DNA of 64,000 nucleotides, taken from the NCBI GenBank assembly GCA_945865175.1, contig CAMBDA010000013.1:1-64000 (forward strand), given 5' to 3'. Both the position numbers and the translations under genes were made by a program. Under the pieces are notes generated by a model. That model made no database searches. It saw only the letters and a program-made list of their open reading frames with translations, and was not told the DNA's origin. Position 1 is the first letter of the stretch, and each line of letters begins with the position of its first letter. Below, one piece after another: positions 1 through 6,971 of the stretch. Source of the stretch: an uncultured Prevotellaceae bacterium. Its GTDB lineage: Bacteria > Bacteroidota > Bacteroidia > Bacteroidales > Bacteroidaceae.

Positions 1-60
1 GACGGATAAGGTCACCACAAGGACCAAAACCCATTTCATAAACTTCTTCATTTGCTTCAT
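1..60 (-). CDS. Start of a secreted protein (partial, runs off left edge)
   Basis: Only the first 20 codons are in the window. They begin MKQMKKFMKWVLVLVVTL, a basic start followed by a hydrophobic run, which is the look of a signal peptide. The gene lies directly behind the SusD-like relic on the same strand, so it may be the next gene of a former polysaccharide-utilisation operon; that is inference. The function cannot be told from the part visible. Confidence 0.5.
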   Translation of the reverse strand, partial: MKQMKKFMKWVLVLVVTLSV

Positions 61-81
61 TTTTACAAGTAAATAATCATT

Positions 82-237
82 CTATTTGTTAGCGGGATGG
101 TCATACGTGCTCTTACGAGCGTCCCAATACATCCGGGAGTAGCGATTGTTCGTCCCGTCTTGCAGGCGGGAGACGGCCTCGCTCCAATTCTCAGCGTTGA
201 GCGTACTCTCGCTGTCGGGATAGCTCATGCGTGATAT
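82..237 (-). pseudogene. C-terminal relic of a SusD/RagB-like outer-membrane lipoprotein
   Basis: About 51 codons remain, running in frame from the stop codon of the upstream PD-(D/E)XK gene to a TAG. The peptide contains RMSYPDSESTLNAEN and ends near RMYWD. This matches the usual C-terminus of SusD-like nutrient-binding lipoproteins (R-x-x-YP-x-x-E-x-x-LN-x-x-N, then A-V-x-x-L, then WWD). SusD proteins are normally about 500 residues and bind glycans at the outer membrane beside a SusC porin. Nothing of the first 450 residues is present here, and no SusC is visible. It is most simply read as the tail of a gene interrupted or replaced by its upstream neighbour. The family call rests on the motif alone. 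Confidence 0.55.
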
Positions 238-1143
238 TTACAAATCACGAATCTCCTCCTCGCTGAGTCCCGTCGCCTTCTGTATGTCGGCAATACCCAG
301 GCCCATGGATTTCAGATTTAGGGCAGTTTGTCTTATACCTTCCGCACGACCTTCCAATCGTCCTTCCAATCGTCCTTCCTCGCGTCCTTCCTTGCGACCT
401 CGCTCCATTCCTTCCGCACGACCCTGCCTTACTCCACTGCTGTAAAGCGTGTTTTCCGTGCGGATGATGTCCCAGAACTTGTCGTAGCCGAGAAGCTGTT
501 CGGGAGTGTAGGCTGACTCCTCAACAACCTCCATCGCCTTGTTTATCTCAGGAATGTCGAGCAATTCCTGCGGCACGGTCTCCATATATCCGTCGATCTC
601 TGTGAGATAGCGCAGCCAAAGGACTTGCATACGTTTCTCTTCCATAGTGTGAGGCGTGAACTTGGGCAGCTCCACAAACACAAGGTGGAGTCCGTCAATC
701 ACCTTTTCGGTATGCTTCTCATGCACCATGCGGTAGTAGTGATAGTATTCGGGAACGTCCTTCAGAAAGACATCGTTGACGAGATTCAGCGAATACACAG
801 GCTCCAGAAGGCTGTAGTCCTCCTTCTTGTCGAGCTGGCGAACGTATGCCTTGGCGGAGTTGAACATCACCCTCTGCATGAACTCAGGCGACCATACCAT
901 CTGCATCTCCACAATGAACTGCCTCCCACGGTTGTCCTTGCACCTCACATCGACGATGCTGAACTTGCGCAAAGGATTTTCCGGCACCATTTCGGGTGTC
1001 AGATACTCCACGCTTTGTATCTCCTCCTCCTTGGTTTGGAAGGGGAGAAGCGCGTTGAGCAGGCTGATTACGAGGTCAGGATGCTCGCCAAACACCCTTT
1101 TGAAGGTGAGGTCTGCCTTTGGGTCGAGATAACGTTTTGCCAT
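238..1143 (-). CDS. PD-(D/E)XK nuclease family transposase (Rpn-like)
   Basis: This 301-residue protein has the N-terminus of the PD-(D/E)XK nuclease/transposase family (PF12784-like): DPKADLTFKRVFG at residues 7-19, then a nuclease core with D65 (VDVRCKD) and E79-x-Q81 (FIVEMQ). The C-terminus, from about residue 250, is a Gly/Glu/Arg repeat (GREEGRLEGRLEGRAEG) typical of these proteins. Rpn relatives promote RecA-independent recombination; most members are uncharacterised. The ATG at 1143 is chosen because a TAnnTTTG box (TATCTTTG, 1164-1171 on the minus strand) sits just upstream. A longer frame from a TTG at 1185 would swallow that promoter. A SusD relic begins right after the stop codon. 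It is not accompanied by terminal inverted repeats that I can see. Confidence 0.85.
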   Translation of the reverse strand: MAKRYLDPKADLTFKRVFGEHPDLVISLLNALLPFQTKEEEIQSVEYLTPEMVPENPLRKFSIVDVRCKDNRGRQFIVEMQMVWSPEFMQRVMFNSAKAYVRQLDKKEDYSLLEPVYSLNLVNDVFLKDVPEYYHYYRMVHEKHTEKVIDGLHLVFVELPKFTPHTMEEKRMQVLWLRYLTEIDGYMETVPQELLDIPEINKAMEVVEESAYTPEQLLGYDKFWDIIRTENTLYSSGVRQGRAEGMERGRKEGREEGRLEGRLEGRAEGIRQTALNLKSMGLGIADIQKATGLSEEEIRDL

Positions 1144-1163
1144 GATAATCCTTATATTTTGGG

Positions 1164-1171
1164 CAAAGATA
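1164..1171 (-). promoter_or_regulatory. Bacteroidota -7 element for the PD-(D/E)XK gene
   Basis: TATCTTTG matches TAnnTTTG and lies 20 bases before the chosen ATG. Confidence 0.55.
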
Positions 1172-1185
1172 GGCAAAGTTTCCAA

Positions 1186-1658
1186 AACAACAAAATTTTT
1201 ACCTTGCTTTTCTTTCGTTTGCCCAAAAATATCTTAAGAGCAAAAATTCCCGCAGGGCTGTTATGCCTTCAGCCACATTAAGCTCAGAAGGGGCAACATT
1301 GAATAGGGTCTTAGGGACAGGTAAATCGTTTCACTTCAGTACATCAGTTCACTCTCGGGTCGATGTGACCTCTGACCCTTTATTGATGAACGGCACCAGT
1401 CCCGTGTTCATTTTCTTGACGACAACGGGGACAACTTTTGTTATGTTTGGTGTATCAGCTTTATCAATCAATGCTGCAGGCCACATCTGCCTTCGGAAAG
1501 TATTACGCTCGCATCGCTCACCGTGACCGCAGCTATGTCTCTCCCAAGTCGGGAGGTTCTTCTACGGACTCTGAGACACAGGGCGGCGGATGAGGCGATG
1601 ACAGCATAGCCTTTCAGGTGGGAAAGAACAGAATTAACCTGAAAACAATGGGGTATCT
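1186..1658. other. Gene-poor gap with no convincing intact gene
   Basis: This 470-bp stretch lies between the PD-(D/E)XK promoter and the end of the M61 gene. Apart from the short HU-like relic described separately, I see no open frame with protein-like composition and no clear terminator. It looks like degraded DNA. Confidence 0.5.
1471..1593 (+). pseudogene. Possible relic of a HU-like DNA-binding protein gene
   Basis: A 40-codon frame reads MLQATSAFGKYYARIAHRD, then ends in a Gly/Ser/Thr tail (KSGGSSTDSETQGGG). The segment GKYYARIAHRD resembles the start of Bacteroidales HU-HIG-like proteins. Those proteins often end in a Gly/Ser/acidic tail, as the HU-like gene at 55415-56002 does. If so, the whole central domain has been deleted. 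The match is short and could be chance. Confidence 0.2.
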
Positions 1659-3161
1659 TCATAAGCCTCTGAAGGTTTCTTCGTTTTTGGGAAGGGTCAT
1701 TATCCATTTCTCCCTGTCGAGTTTGATGCCCGCAGGGGTGAGATAACGTTCGTAGTCAATCTCTCCTGGCTTGTCCACCATGTCACGAACGTGTGACATC
1801 GAGGCACCAGCCACTTCATCGACAGCGTTCCAGAATTCCTCCTCGGTGAATCCTCTGCCAGCCTCCTTGTGATATCTGTTGTATAGCAGACGCATGAGGT
1901 CGTCGAGCGAGTGTCTGTTGTTGGACAGGCGTTGTATCTCAATGTCCATGATAAGTCCTACTGACGGTCCGCGGAAGTAGTAATTTATTCGCACGTCTTT
2001 CGAGTTGGCATCATCGTTCATGAAGTTTAACCAGATGTCATAGCTTGCCATGCGCAGGCTTTGGTGATATTTGCCGTCGTAGCGTTCGTCCATCCTCATG
2101 TAGTTGGATAGCAAGAGGAGTTTCTCCTCCTCGGTGCACAGTCCGGCGCGTTCGAGTATGAGTGTCTCATAGTAGCAGGTTATGCCTTCGCAGAACCATA
2201 TCAAGGGACAGTAGGCTTCGCGGTCGTAGTCGAACGGACCGAGTTCTATGGGTCTTATTGTCTTTACATTATAGAGGTGGAAATATTCGTGAGCCACAAA
2301 GGAAAGGAATTTAATCCATCGGCTACGCTCGTCGTGAAATTCGTATGTTCCGTCGGTATAGCAAGCCTGCGAGTTCAGGTGCTCCAGCCCTCCCTGTCCC
2401 TCGCCAAGGTGAATGAGGCAATAGTTGTCGTACGGTACATCGCCGATGATGTCAGTGCATGTTGACACAATGGCGCGGAAGGAGGATTCAAATCGTGACT
2501 CTTCCAGCCCTTGAGGTGTCTCGATGGCAAACTCGTAGTCGTGACCTTCGTGTGTGAAGGACTTGGTATAATGATTGCCGATGAGGAACGGACTGTCGAA
2601 AAGTATGTCGAATGACGGTACTGTGAATGAGTGCGGATTGTCTGTGTCCGCCTTTAGTCCCGATGAAATATTCTTCCAGTTGGATGGAAGGTCGTAGGTC
2701 AGTGTGAGAGGATGGGATGTGTCCGTGTCTTTATACATGAATACACCGTTTGGGGCGATGAAAGCCACGTTGGCATCCACACGGCTTGAGGCGACGTCGC
2801 GCTCGTTGGCGAAGATACGGTAACTCACATTGATGGTCTTTTTACCCTTGGTGTCAATAACCCATGTGTTCTTGCTTTCTTTGTGCCAACTTAGTCTTTC
2901 ACCTTTTCTGTCAGTTGCGCTAAAGTCGCACAGGTGTTTGGGAAAATCGAGTATAGAGTAGTAGCCAGGTGCCCAAACGGGCATTTTCAGCTTTAGCTGT
3001 TCGTCCTCTCCTGTATAGGTCAGGTTCACGTTTAGGTAGTGCTTGGCTGTGTCCATGCTTACGGTATATAGCATATGGTAGTCATCTGCTGCTGCAGATG
3101 TGGTAGCCAGCATGAGTGCCGCCATCCATATTATTTTTTTCCTCATTGTTGTAGTGATCAT
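1659..3161 (-). CDS. M61-family (glycyl aminopeptidase-like) metallopeptidase, secreted
   Basis: The 500-residue product starts with a signal peptide (KKIIWMAALMLATTSAAA). An N-terminal M61 beta domain follows (PVWAPGYY near residue 65). The zinc motif HEYFH is at residues 291-295, in the context AHEYFHLYNVKTIRP, and a downstream Glu lies in WFCEGITCYYE. These are hallmarks of the M61 catalytic domain, a thermolysin-like fold that cleaves N-terminal residues from peptides outside the cytoplasm. Many M61 proteins are nearer 600 residues and carry a C-terminal PDZ domain. None is evident here, so the gene may be a short form or have lost its 3' end. Starts at 3161 and 3146 are both possible because the start region is duplicated; the ATG at 3227 is less likely since it would put 22 polar residues before the signal peptide. 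Confidence 0.85.
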   Translation of the reverse strand: MITTTMRKKIIWMAALMLATTSAAADDYHMLYTVSMDTAKHYLNVNLTYTGEDEQLKLKMPVWAPGYYSILDFPKHLCDFSATDRKGERLSWHKESKNTWVIDTKGKKTINVSYRIFANERDVASSRVDANVAFIAPNGVFMYKDTDTSHPLTLTYDLPSNWKNISSGLKADTDNPHSFTVPSFDILFDSPFLIGNHYTKSFTHEGHDYEFAIETPQGLEESRFESSFRAIVSTCTDIIGDVPYDNYCLIHLGEGQGGLEHLNSQACYTDGTYEFHDERSRWIKFLSFVAHEYFHLYNVKTIRPIELGPFDYDREAYCPLIWFCEGITCYYETLILERAGLCTEEEKLLLLSNYMRMDERYDGKYHQSLRMASYDIWLNFMNDDANSKDVRINYYFRGPSVGLIMDIEIQRLSNNRHSLDDLMRLLYNRYHKEAGRGFTEEEFWNAVDEVAGASMSHVRDMVDKPGEIDYERYLTPAGIKLDREKWIMTLPKNEETFRGL

Positions 3162-3187
3162 ATTATTTTTTTTCTCATTGTTGTAGT
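3128..3187. repeat. 28-bp tandem duplication over the M61 start codon
   Basis: 3128-3155 and 3160-3187 are the same 28 bases with one substitution, separated by 4 bases. On the minus strand both copies contain an ATG followed by an A-rich run. In the upstream copy this makes a six-codon frame whose TGA overlaps the ATG at 3161. Confidence 0.8.
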
Positions 3188-3233
3188 TGCGTATTCCGGT
3201 CGATACCCGTTCACCAATTCCGGTCATATCCGT

Positions 3234-3502
3234 TCAATATGCGTCAACAATCACAAATCGGCATCCAGTCTTGTTTAGAGGTTCTATGAACCATATCTTA
3301 ATGAAATCGAGAACATCACTGCCGATATGCTTTGAACGGAATTCGGAAGAAACTCCCAAGTCTTGCCCAACAACTGCTTGGTAAAGCCAAAACAATCTTT
3401 GGCAAAGAACTCGTCTATGTCAAGGTCTCCACAATTGAAGCCTTCAAGTTCCTTTGGCTCATTGACGGAAAACAGCGAGCCGTGTTCTTTCAAGAAACTC
3501 AT
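3234..3502 (-). pseudogene. Decayed GNAT-type acetyltransferase gene (toxin-like)
   Basis: The first 50 or so codons read like the N-terminus of Bacteroidales GNAT proteins: FNCGDLDIDEFF, then FTKQLLGKTWEF. Near 3330 the frame breaks. The continuation lies in another frame (HIGSDVLDFIKIWF, then GCRFVIVDAY) and stops at 3234. GNAT proteins of this type are about 165-180 residues; here the acetyl-CoA-binding middle and the far C-terminus are missing, so the product is almost certainly inactive. Its start overlaps the stop of the preceding 64-residue gene by 4 bases, the usual arrangement for a GNAT toxin and its antitoxin. Family identity is by motif; the toxin role is inferred from the pairing. 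Confidence 0.65.
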
Positions 3503-3693
3503 CTTCTTCCTAAATGGGCTTTTGACAACATGCTATACAGCTCGGCAAACTTCTTTTCAAGAATAGCCTCGTCTGCTTTCTTCTCTTCCTCCGAGCGGTT
3601 CATATACCACTCATAGTTTGCTTGCGCCTCAGCTTCGAATCGCTGAGCCACTTCACCAGTCAGTACTGGTATGGATGCTATCGGTAGTGCCAT
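3499..3693 (-). CDS. Small antitoxin-like protein upstream of a GNAT relic
   Basis: This 64-residue protein begins MALPIASIPVLTGEVAQRF and then becomes a charged helix. Bacteroidales genomes commonly have a small protein with a MALPI-x-x-x-PVL-G start directly before a GNAT gene (recalled from family knowledge, not searched). A TACCTTTG box at 3723-3730 and an A-rich leader support the ATG at 3693. The four-base overlap with the GNAT relic suggests translational coupling. With the partner broken, this gene may simply be a leftover antitoxin. Confidence 0.55.
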   Translation of the reverse strand: MALPIASIPVLTGEVAQRFEAEAQANYEWYMNRSEEEKKADEAILEKKFAELYSMLSKAHLGRR

Positions 3694-3722
3694 ATCCTTT
3701 TTCTTGATAATACTTTACCTTG

Positions 3723-3730
3723 CAAAGGTA
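3723..3730 (-). promoter_or_regulatory. -7 element for the antitoxin-like/GNAT pair
   Basis: TACCTTTG on the minus strand, 30 bases before the ATG at 3693. Confidence 0.55.
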
Positions 3731-3874
3731 CTCATATTTTCTGAGATTCAATAGTTTTATGCGATTTTTCTTAGTTGAACAAACTGAAAATCCTACTTTT
3801 CGAGCTGATTTTGGCAAAAATCCACATCCCATTATTATCCTTGCCTTCACGCTTCGGATTGGCATTGTGCGGGA

Positions 3875-4036
3875 GCGGAACAGGGAACAGATAACAGTGG
3901 AACAGAAATTCATTTCCGGTTTCCGGCGGAGCCGCACCCCGCCCGAGGCCGGCACCGGCGAAAGACAAGCGGAACAGGGAACAGATAACAGTGGAACAGA
4001 AATTCATTTCCGATTTCCAGCGGAGCCGCACCCCGC
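3875..4036. repeat. Two 68-bp direct repeats, 94 bp apart
   Basis: 3875-3942 and 3969-4036 are nearly identical. Each runs from GCGGAACAGGGAACAG to GCCGCACCCCGC. Each copy ends in a GC-rich imperfect palindrome (GCGGAGCCGCACCCCGC), which could form a hairpin downstream of the minus-strand gene ending at 4053. No gene is evident between 3731 and 4052. Confidence 0.8.
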
Positions 4037-4052
4037 TGATTCGTAACCTGCA

Positions 4053-5240
4053 TCAAGGAACAAGTTTGAATCGATAATCTACGAAGGTCCATTTTCGATT
4101 CCTTAATTTTGCCTCCAAAAAGATGAAAGGGAATTCTCCATCTTCACACCAATACGGTTGAAAAAGGCTGACAGTCTGAGATGACATGGCTGTTGAAAGC
4201 AATGTCAGAAGGAGGTTCTCATATGTGGAAAGTTTGTCTGACAGAGCATAGAGGTGCACATGCTTCCATGAGTCCAAATAAAGCATCACAGGCAGCGTAC
4301 ACTCCATATCGGCGGGAAGAAAGTCCTGGTTTATCTGTGAATTTACCATTGTGGACAAAATATACAGCCCGCGACGTGAACTCAATTCGTTTGCCCTCTC
4401 ATCAGATTTTCCGTCCAACCTAAACTCAATTTTTCCGTCTTTTTGCATACTGCATAGTGTGGATGCCACCCTTTCTGCATCATGATAGGTGAAATGGGAT
4501 TCGCATAGATCCCCTTTGGGGGTTGAGCATATCATCCCTTCTTTTACCTCATAGGAAAAGCCCTGTCCGGATACCATGTGGCCCCCGTATGCAAAAGGCG
4601 AAGCAAGTACTTGCAAAACGCCTGTATACCATTTGGCCGGAACCAATATCTGCCCATATTCGAGTCGAATGCATCCATATTTCTTCTGAAGTTTCCTAGA
4701 CAAACAAGCATTGTCCTTGCTGTCCTCATCTTCCAAAAAACCGGCCCAGAACAGCGAACCAGAAATAGACTGGCTACCTATCATCTTATCCTGAACAACA
4801 ACGAATCGTGATGGTGGCAACTGACTGCCTTCTACCTGATGCAGTAATGCATTGTAGGGTATACGCAACTTTTGGGCATCATTCAGGCTTCCTTCTTCTT
4901 CTTTGAAAAGATAAAAATTATCACAAGAGTCTAGTGCCTTCACTTTCTCCTGACGGATATACTGGCTGTGGAAGCCTTCACGCAATTGACTTATCTTTGC
5001 AGCAGTTGGTTGTCCATACAAGGGAATGCTGATGCAGAACATTAGTAAAAGAAAATATCTCATAAAGCTGGGGAATTCCTCATCTGTAGCTCCATTAAAT
5101 CCATTTTTTGTATGGCTATGTACCATTGTATCAACCGAATAGTTGTTTCCTCCGCCCCAGCAGGATGCCATTTCACTAAATTTCATTCTAGAGCATATAG
5201 ATGAAACGCTGTCCAAAGATATTCTATTAATAGTCTTCAT
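4053..5240 (-). CDS. GG-leader-like N-terminus fused to a secreted protein of unknown function
   Basis: The 395-residue frame starts at 5240, behind a TACCTTTG box (5275-5282) and an A-rich leader. The first 32 residues (MKTINRISLDSV, then MKFSEMASCWGGG) resemble the leader of Bacteroidales GG-type natural-product precursors: amphipathic helix, then Gly-Gly. About 26 further residues (NNYSVDTMVHSH and on) look like a short core. Without a stop, the frame continues into MRYFLLLMFCISIPLYGQ at residue 60, a normal signal peptide. The remaining 320 residues have no domain I recognise and contain several cysteines. Translation could also start at the internal ATG (5063), giving a plain secreted protein. 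The next gene upstream (5434-6147) has the same layout, so this is unlikely to be a chance read-through. The RiPP-precursor reading is inference. Confidence 0.55.
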   Translation of the reverse strand: MKTINRISLDSVSSICSRMKFSEMASCWGGGNNYSVDTMVHSHTKNGFNGATDEEFPSFMRYFLLLMFCISIPLYGQPTAAKISQLREGFHSQYIRQEKVKALDSCDNFYLFKEEEGSLNDAQKLRIPYNALLHQVEGSQLPPSRFVVVQDKMIGSQSISGSLFWAGFLEDEDSKDNACLSRKLQKKYGCIRLEYGQILVPAKWYTGVLQVLASPFAYGGHMVSGQGFSYEVKEGMICSTPKGDLCESHFTYHDAERVASTLCSMQKDGKIEFRLDGKSDERANELSSRRGLYILSTMVNSQINQDFLPADMECTLPVMLYLDSWKHVHLYALSDKLSTYENLLLTLLSTAMSSQTVSLFQPYWCEDGEFPFIFLEAKLRNRKWTFVDYRFKLVP

Positions 5241-5274
5241 TGTTTTTATTTGTTTATTAATATTTTTGCAATTG

Positions 5275-5282
5275 CAAAGGTA
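5275..5282 (-). promoter_or_regulatory. -7 element for the GG-leader fusion gene
   Basis: TACCTTTG on the minus strand, 35 bases before the ATG at 5240. A promoter here implies transcription separate from the upstream gene at 5434-6147. Confidence 0.6.
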
Positions 5283-5433
5283 AAGCAAAATAATGTACGC
5301 GGATTCAACTAGCAAGTGCAAATTTACGATTTTTTCGTAAAAGCACTCTCTTGGTGTTGAGAAATTGAGTTTTCCCTTGGTCTTGTGTTATCCAAGCGAC
5401 ATGTTGAACATCTCGCTTGGACATTAAATAAGA

Positions 5434-6147
5434 CTATCGTATGCGCATTACATTCGTGGTTTGTTTCTTTATACTGATCTTAATAACGGAAACTGGTGCA
5501 TTGTCAAGGCTGCATATTTCTGATGATGGTATGAACTCTGTTTCTCTGATGAAATCTCTGTCTACCATGACATAATTGGGATTACCCTTGATGACTGTCC
5601 CATCTATTATGTATATGCACGGACTCTCTGCATTCTGCTGTTTATTTTTCTTGCCAATATCAGCAAGAACGGTCAGATTCGCAGAACGTTTTGTTTGCAG
5701 GAAGCATACCTTCTTGAATGTATACCCATTCAGTTTAAATGGCAAATGATTGACAACGATAGAATCGGATTCTATTTGACTACATTTAAGAGTGAATTTC
5801 GAATCAGGATCTGCCAGAACCCGAGCCTGTGTGAATTTTGACATGTCGACTCCAGCTATACTACTTGTTGCATATTTGTTGTCAATAACATACAGTACAT
5901 CTTCTGTTCCAGCACAATCATTGCTGGCATGTACCATCTGGGAGCCTGTATTCATTATAAATAATAGAGTTAAAAAAAACATGGTTTTCATTCTGTTCCT
6001 CCTTCCGTACTGGCTTGACAAATAGGAAAGACAATCATAGAAGCATCCGGAGTCTCCTCCATAACCTCCAAAAAGCGATTCCAGCAAATTTTTTTTCATC
6101 AGCATGGCCTCTTCCAAGGCAATTACTTTTAACTCATCTAATTTCAT
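5434..6147 (-). CDS. GG-leader-like N-terminus fused to a secreted plug-like protein
   Basis: This 237-residue frame has three parts. Residues 1-30 (MKLDELKVIALEEAMLMK, then LLESLFGGYGG) look like a double-glycine peptide leader. Residues 31-52 are a short Cys-containing stretch (DSGCFYDCLSYLSSQYG). At residue 53 a signal peptide begins (MKTMFFLTLLFIMNTGS). The mature part holds two similar segments, LYVIDNK near residue 88 and IYIIDGT near residue 180, each followed by an acidic/Ile stretch. The second ends VSVIKISIKK. This resembles the TonB-receptor plug motif (YVIDG ... GVIxIxTK) found in small secreted Bacteroidota proteins. An unusual strong Shine-Dalgarno (AAGGAGGA) lies just before the internal ATG at 5991, so the secreted part may also be made alone. 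Function unknown. Confidence 0.55.
   Translation of the reverse strand: MKLDELKVIALEEAMLMKKNLLESLFGGYGGDSGCFYDCLSYLSSQYGRRNRMKTMFFLTLLFIMNTGSQMVHASNDCAGTEDVLYVIDNKYATSSIAGVDMSKFTQARVLADPDSKFTLKCSQIESDSIVVNHLPFKLNGYTFKKVCFLQTKRSANLTVLADIGKKNKQQNAESPCIYIIDGTVIKGNPNYVMVDRDFIRETEFIPSSEICSLDNAPVSVIKISIKKQTTNVMRIR
5991..6006 (-). promoter_or_regulatory. Strong Shine-Dalgarno before an internal ATG
   Basis: On the minus strand, GGAAGGAGGAACAGA stands directly before ATGAAAACC at 5991. Bacteroidota rarely use such sites. It suggests internal initiation of the secreted protein within the longer leader-containing frame. Confidence 0.5.
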
Positions 6148-6481
6148 TCGTTTAATTTAATACATAAACCCGGCACAAACAGCGGGCCGGTGTCCGCCTT
6201 CCTTTATCACAGTGTGGTCTGCTTCCTGAGTGCTAGCCTGCTCAGGCATTGTGGTACCTTATTTCTATTTTTTTTTACAGTCCAATCTTTGCAAGGAACA
6301 CGTGGGGAAATGCATCAGCATTTGCCTACGGGTCACGAGCTCCAGCCAGCTTTTTTGCTGATATCACTATCCGAGGACTTCGTCCCCGGTTACTCAGAGT
6401 ATAGGCTTCCAGCCTAAGCATTGGCGATGGGTGGGGAAGGTCAGGTACCTGTCTCCTTGACCCCTTTTAGACCCCTTTATG
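6148..6481. other. Intergenic region with small hairpins
   Basis: No gene is evident. Two compact palindromes lie close together: CCGAGGAC-TTC-GTCCCCGG (6371-6389, one mismatch) and TAGGCT-TCC-AGCCTA (6402-6416). They look like a REP-type element. On the minus strand the region is the leader of the gene starting at 6147. The sequence CCGGC ... GCCGG at 6168-6188 could form a weak stem there. Confidence 0.45.
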
Positions 6482-6958
6482 CTATTGTACTTTTTCCCAA
6501 TACTCGTCTGTGCGGATTCCGGTTTTGATATTTACCCAGATGATGTGCATCGTGTTTCCACCGTCGCTCAATGTCATTTCCATGGCGTTCTTCTTACCGG
6601 CAAATATGTTCTTGCAATCCGAATCAATGGTTTCTATCAAGGCACCATCTTCCACCGTCCAAATGCCTCTCGTTACCACCCCACATCTGAACGTTTGTCT
6701 GTTGATGAGTGAAACACTCCTGAATCTGCCGTTGGCATCCAGAATTTTGAAGTAAGGGCCATATTTCCGCTCTTCCGCGTTATGGTCAAGTATTTGCCAT
6801 ATTCCCACAAGCTGCTCCTTGGTAGGATTGGCAACGATGTCTTTTTCTTCCACAGCCTTAGTCTGGCTTTTGTTTTCAACTGTGTTGGCAGTCTGGGCAT
6901 GTATGCCCTGTACCATGGCCATGGTGATGATGGCCCATGTAATCATTTTCTTCATCAT
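6482..6958 (-). CDS. Secreted DUF4488-like protein
   Basis: The 158-residue protein has a signal peptide (MKKMITWAIITMAMVQGIHA) and one small domain. That domain begins LVGIWQILDHN near residue 50, continues with FKILDANGRFRSV, and has a GIWTVEDGALIE strand pair. The pattern 'LVGxWxL...YKIFxxDGxF...GxYxVxxD' is that of DUF4488, a lipocalin-like secreted family of unknown function. It is the last gene of the sigma/anti-sigma operon, 13 bases behind its neighbour, so it is probably one of the products controlled by that sigma factor. A second ATG one codon downstream is equally possible. Confidence 0.65.
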   Translation of the reverse strand: MMKKMITWAIITMAMVQGIHAQTANTVENKSQTKAVEEKDIVANPTKEQLVGIWQILDHNAEERKYGPYFKILDANGRFRSVSLINRQTFRCGVVTRGIWTVEDGALIETIDSDCKNIFAGKKNAMEMTLSDGGNTMHIIWVNIKTGIRTDEYWEKVQ

Positions 6959-6971
6959 GTTAAATTATTTT

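Noticed and set aside
1263..1526. 87-codon plus-strand frame in the gap after the M61 gene
   Set aside because: No family features, no promoter and random-looking composition.
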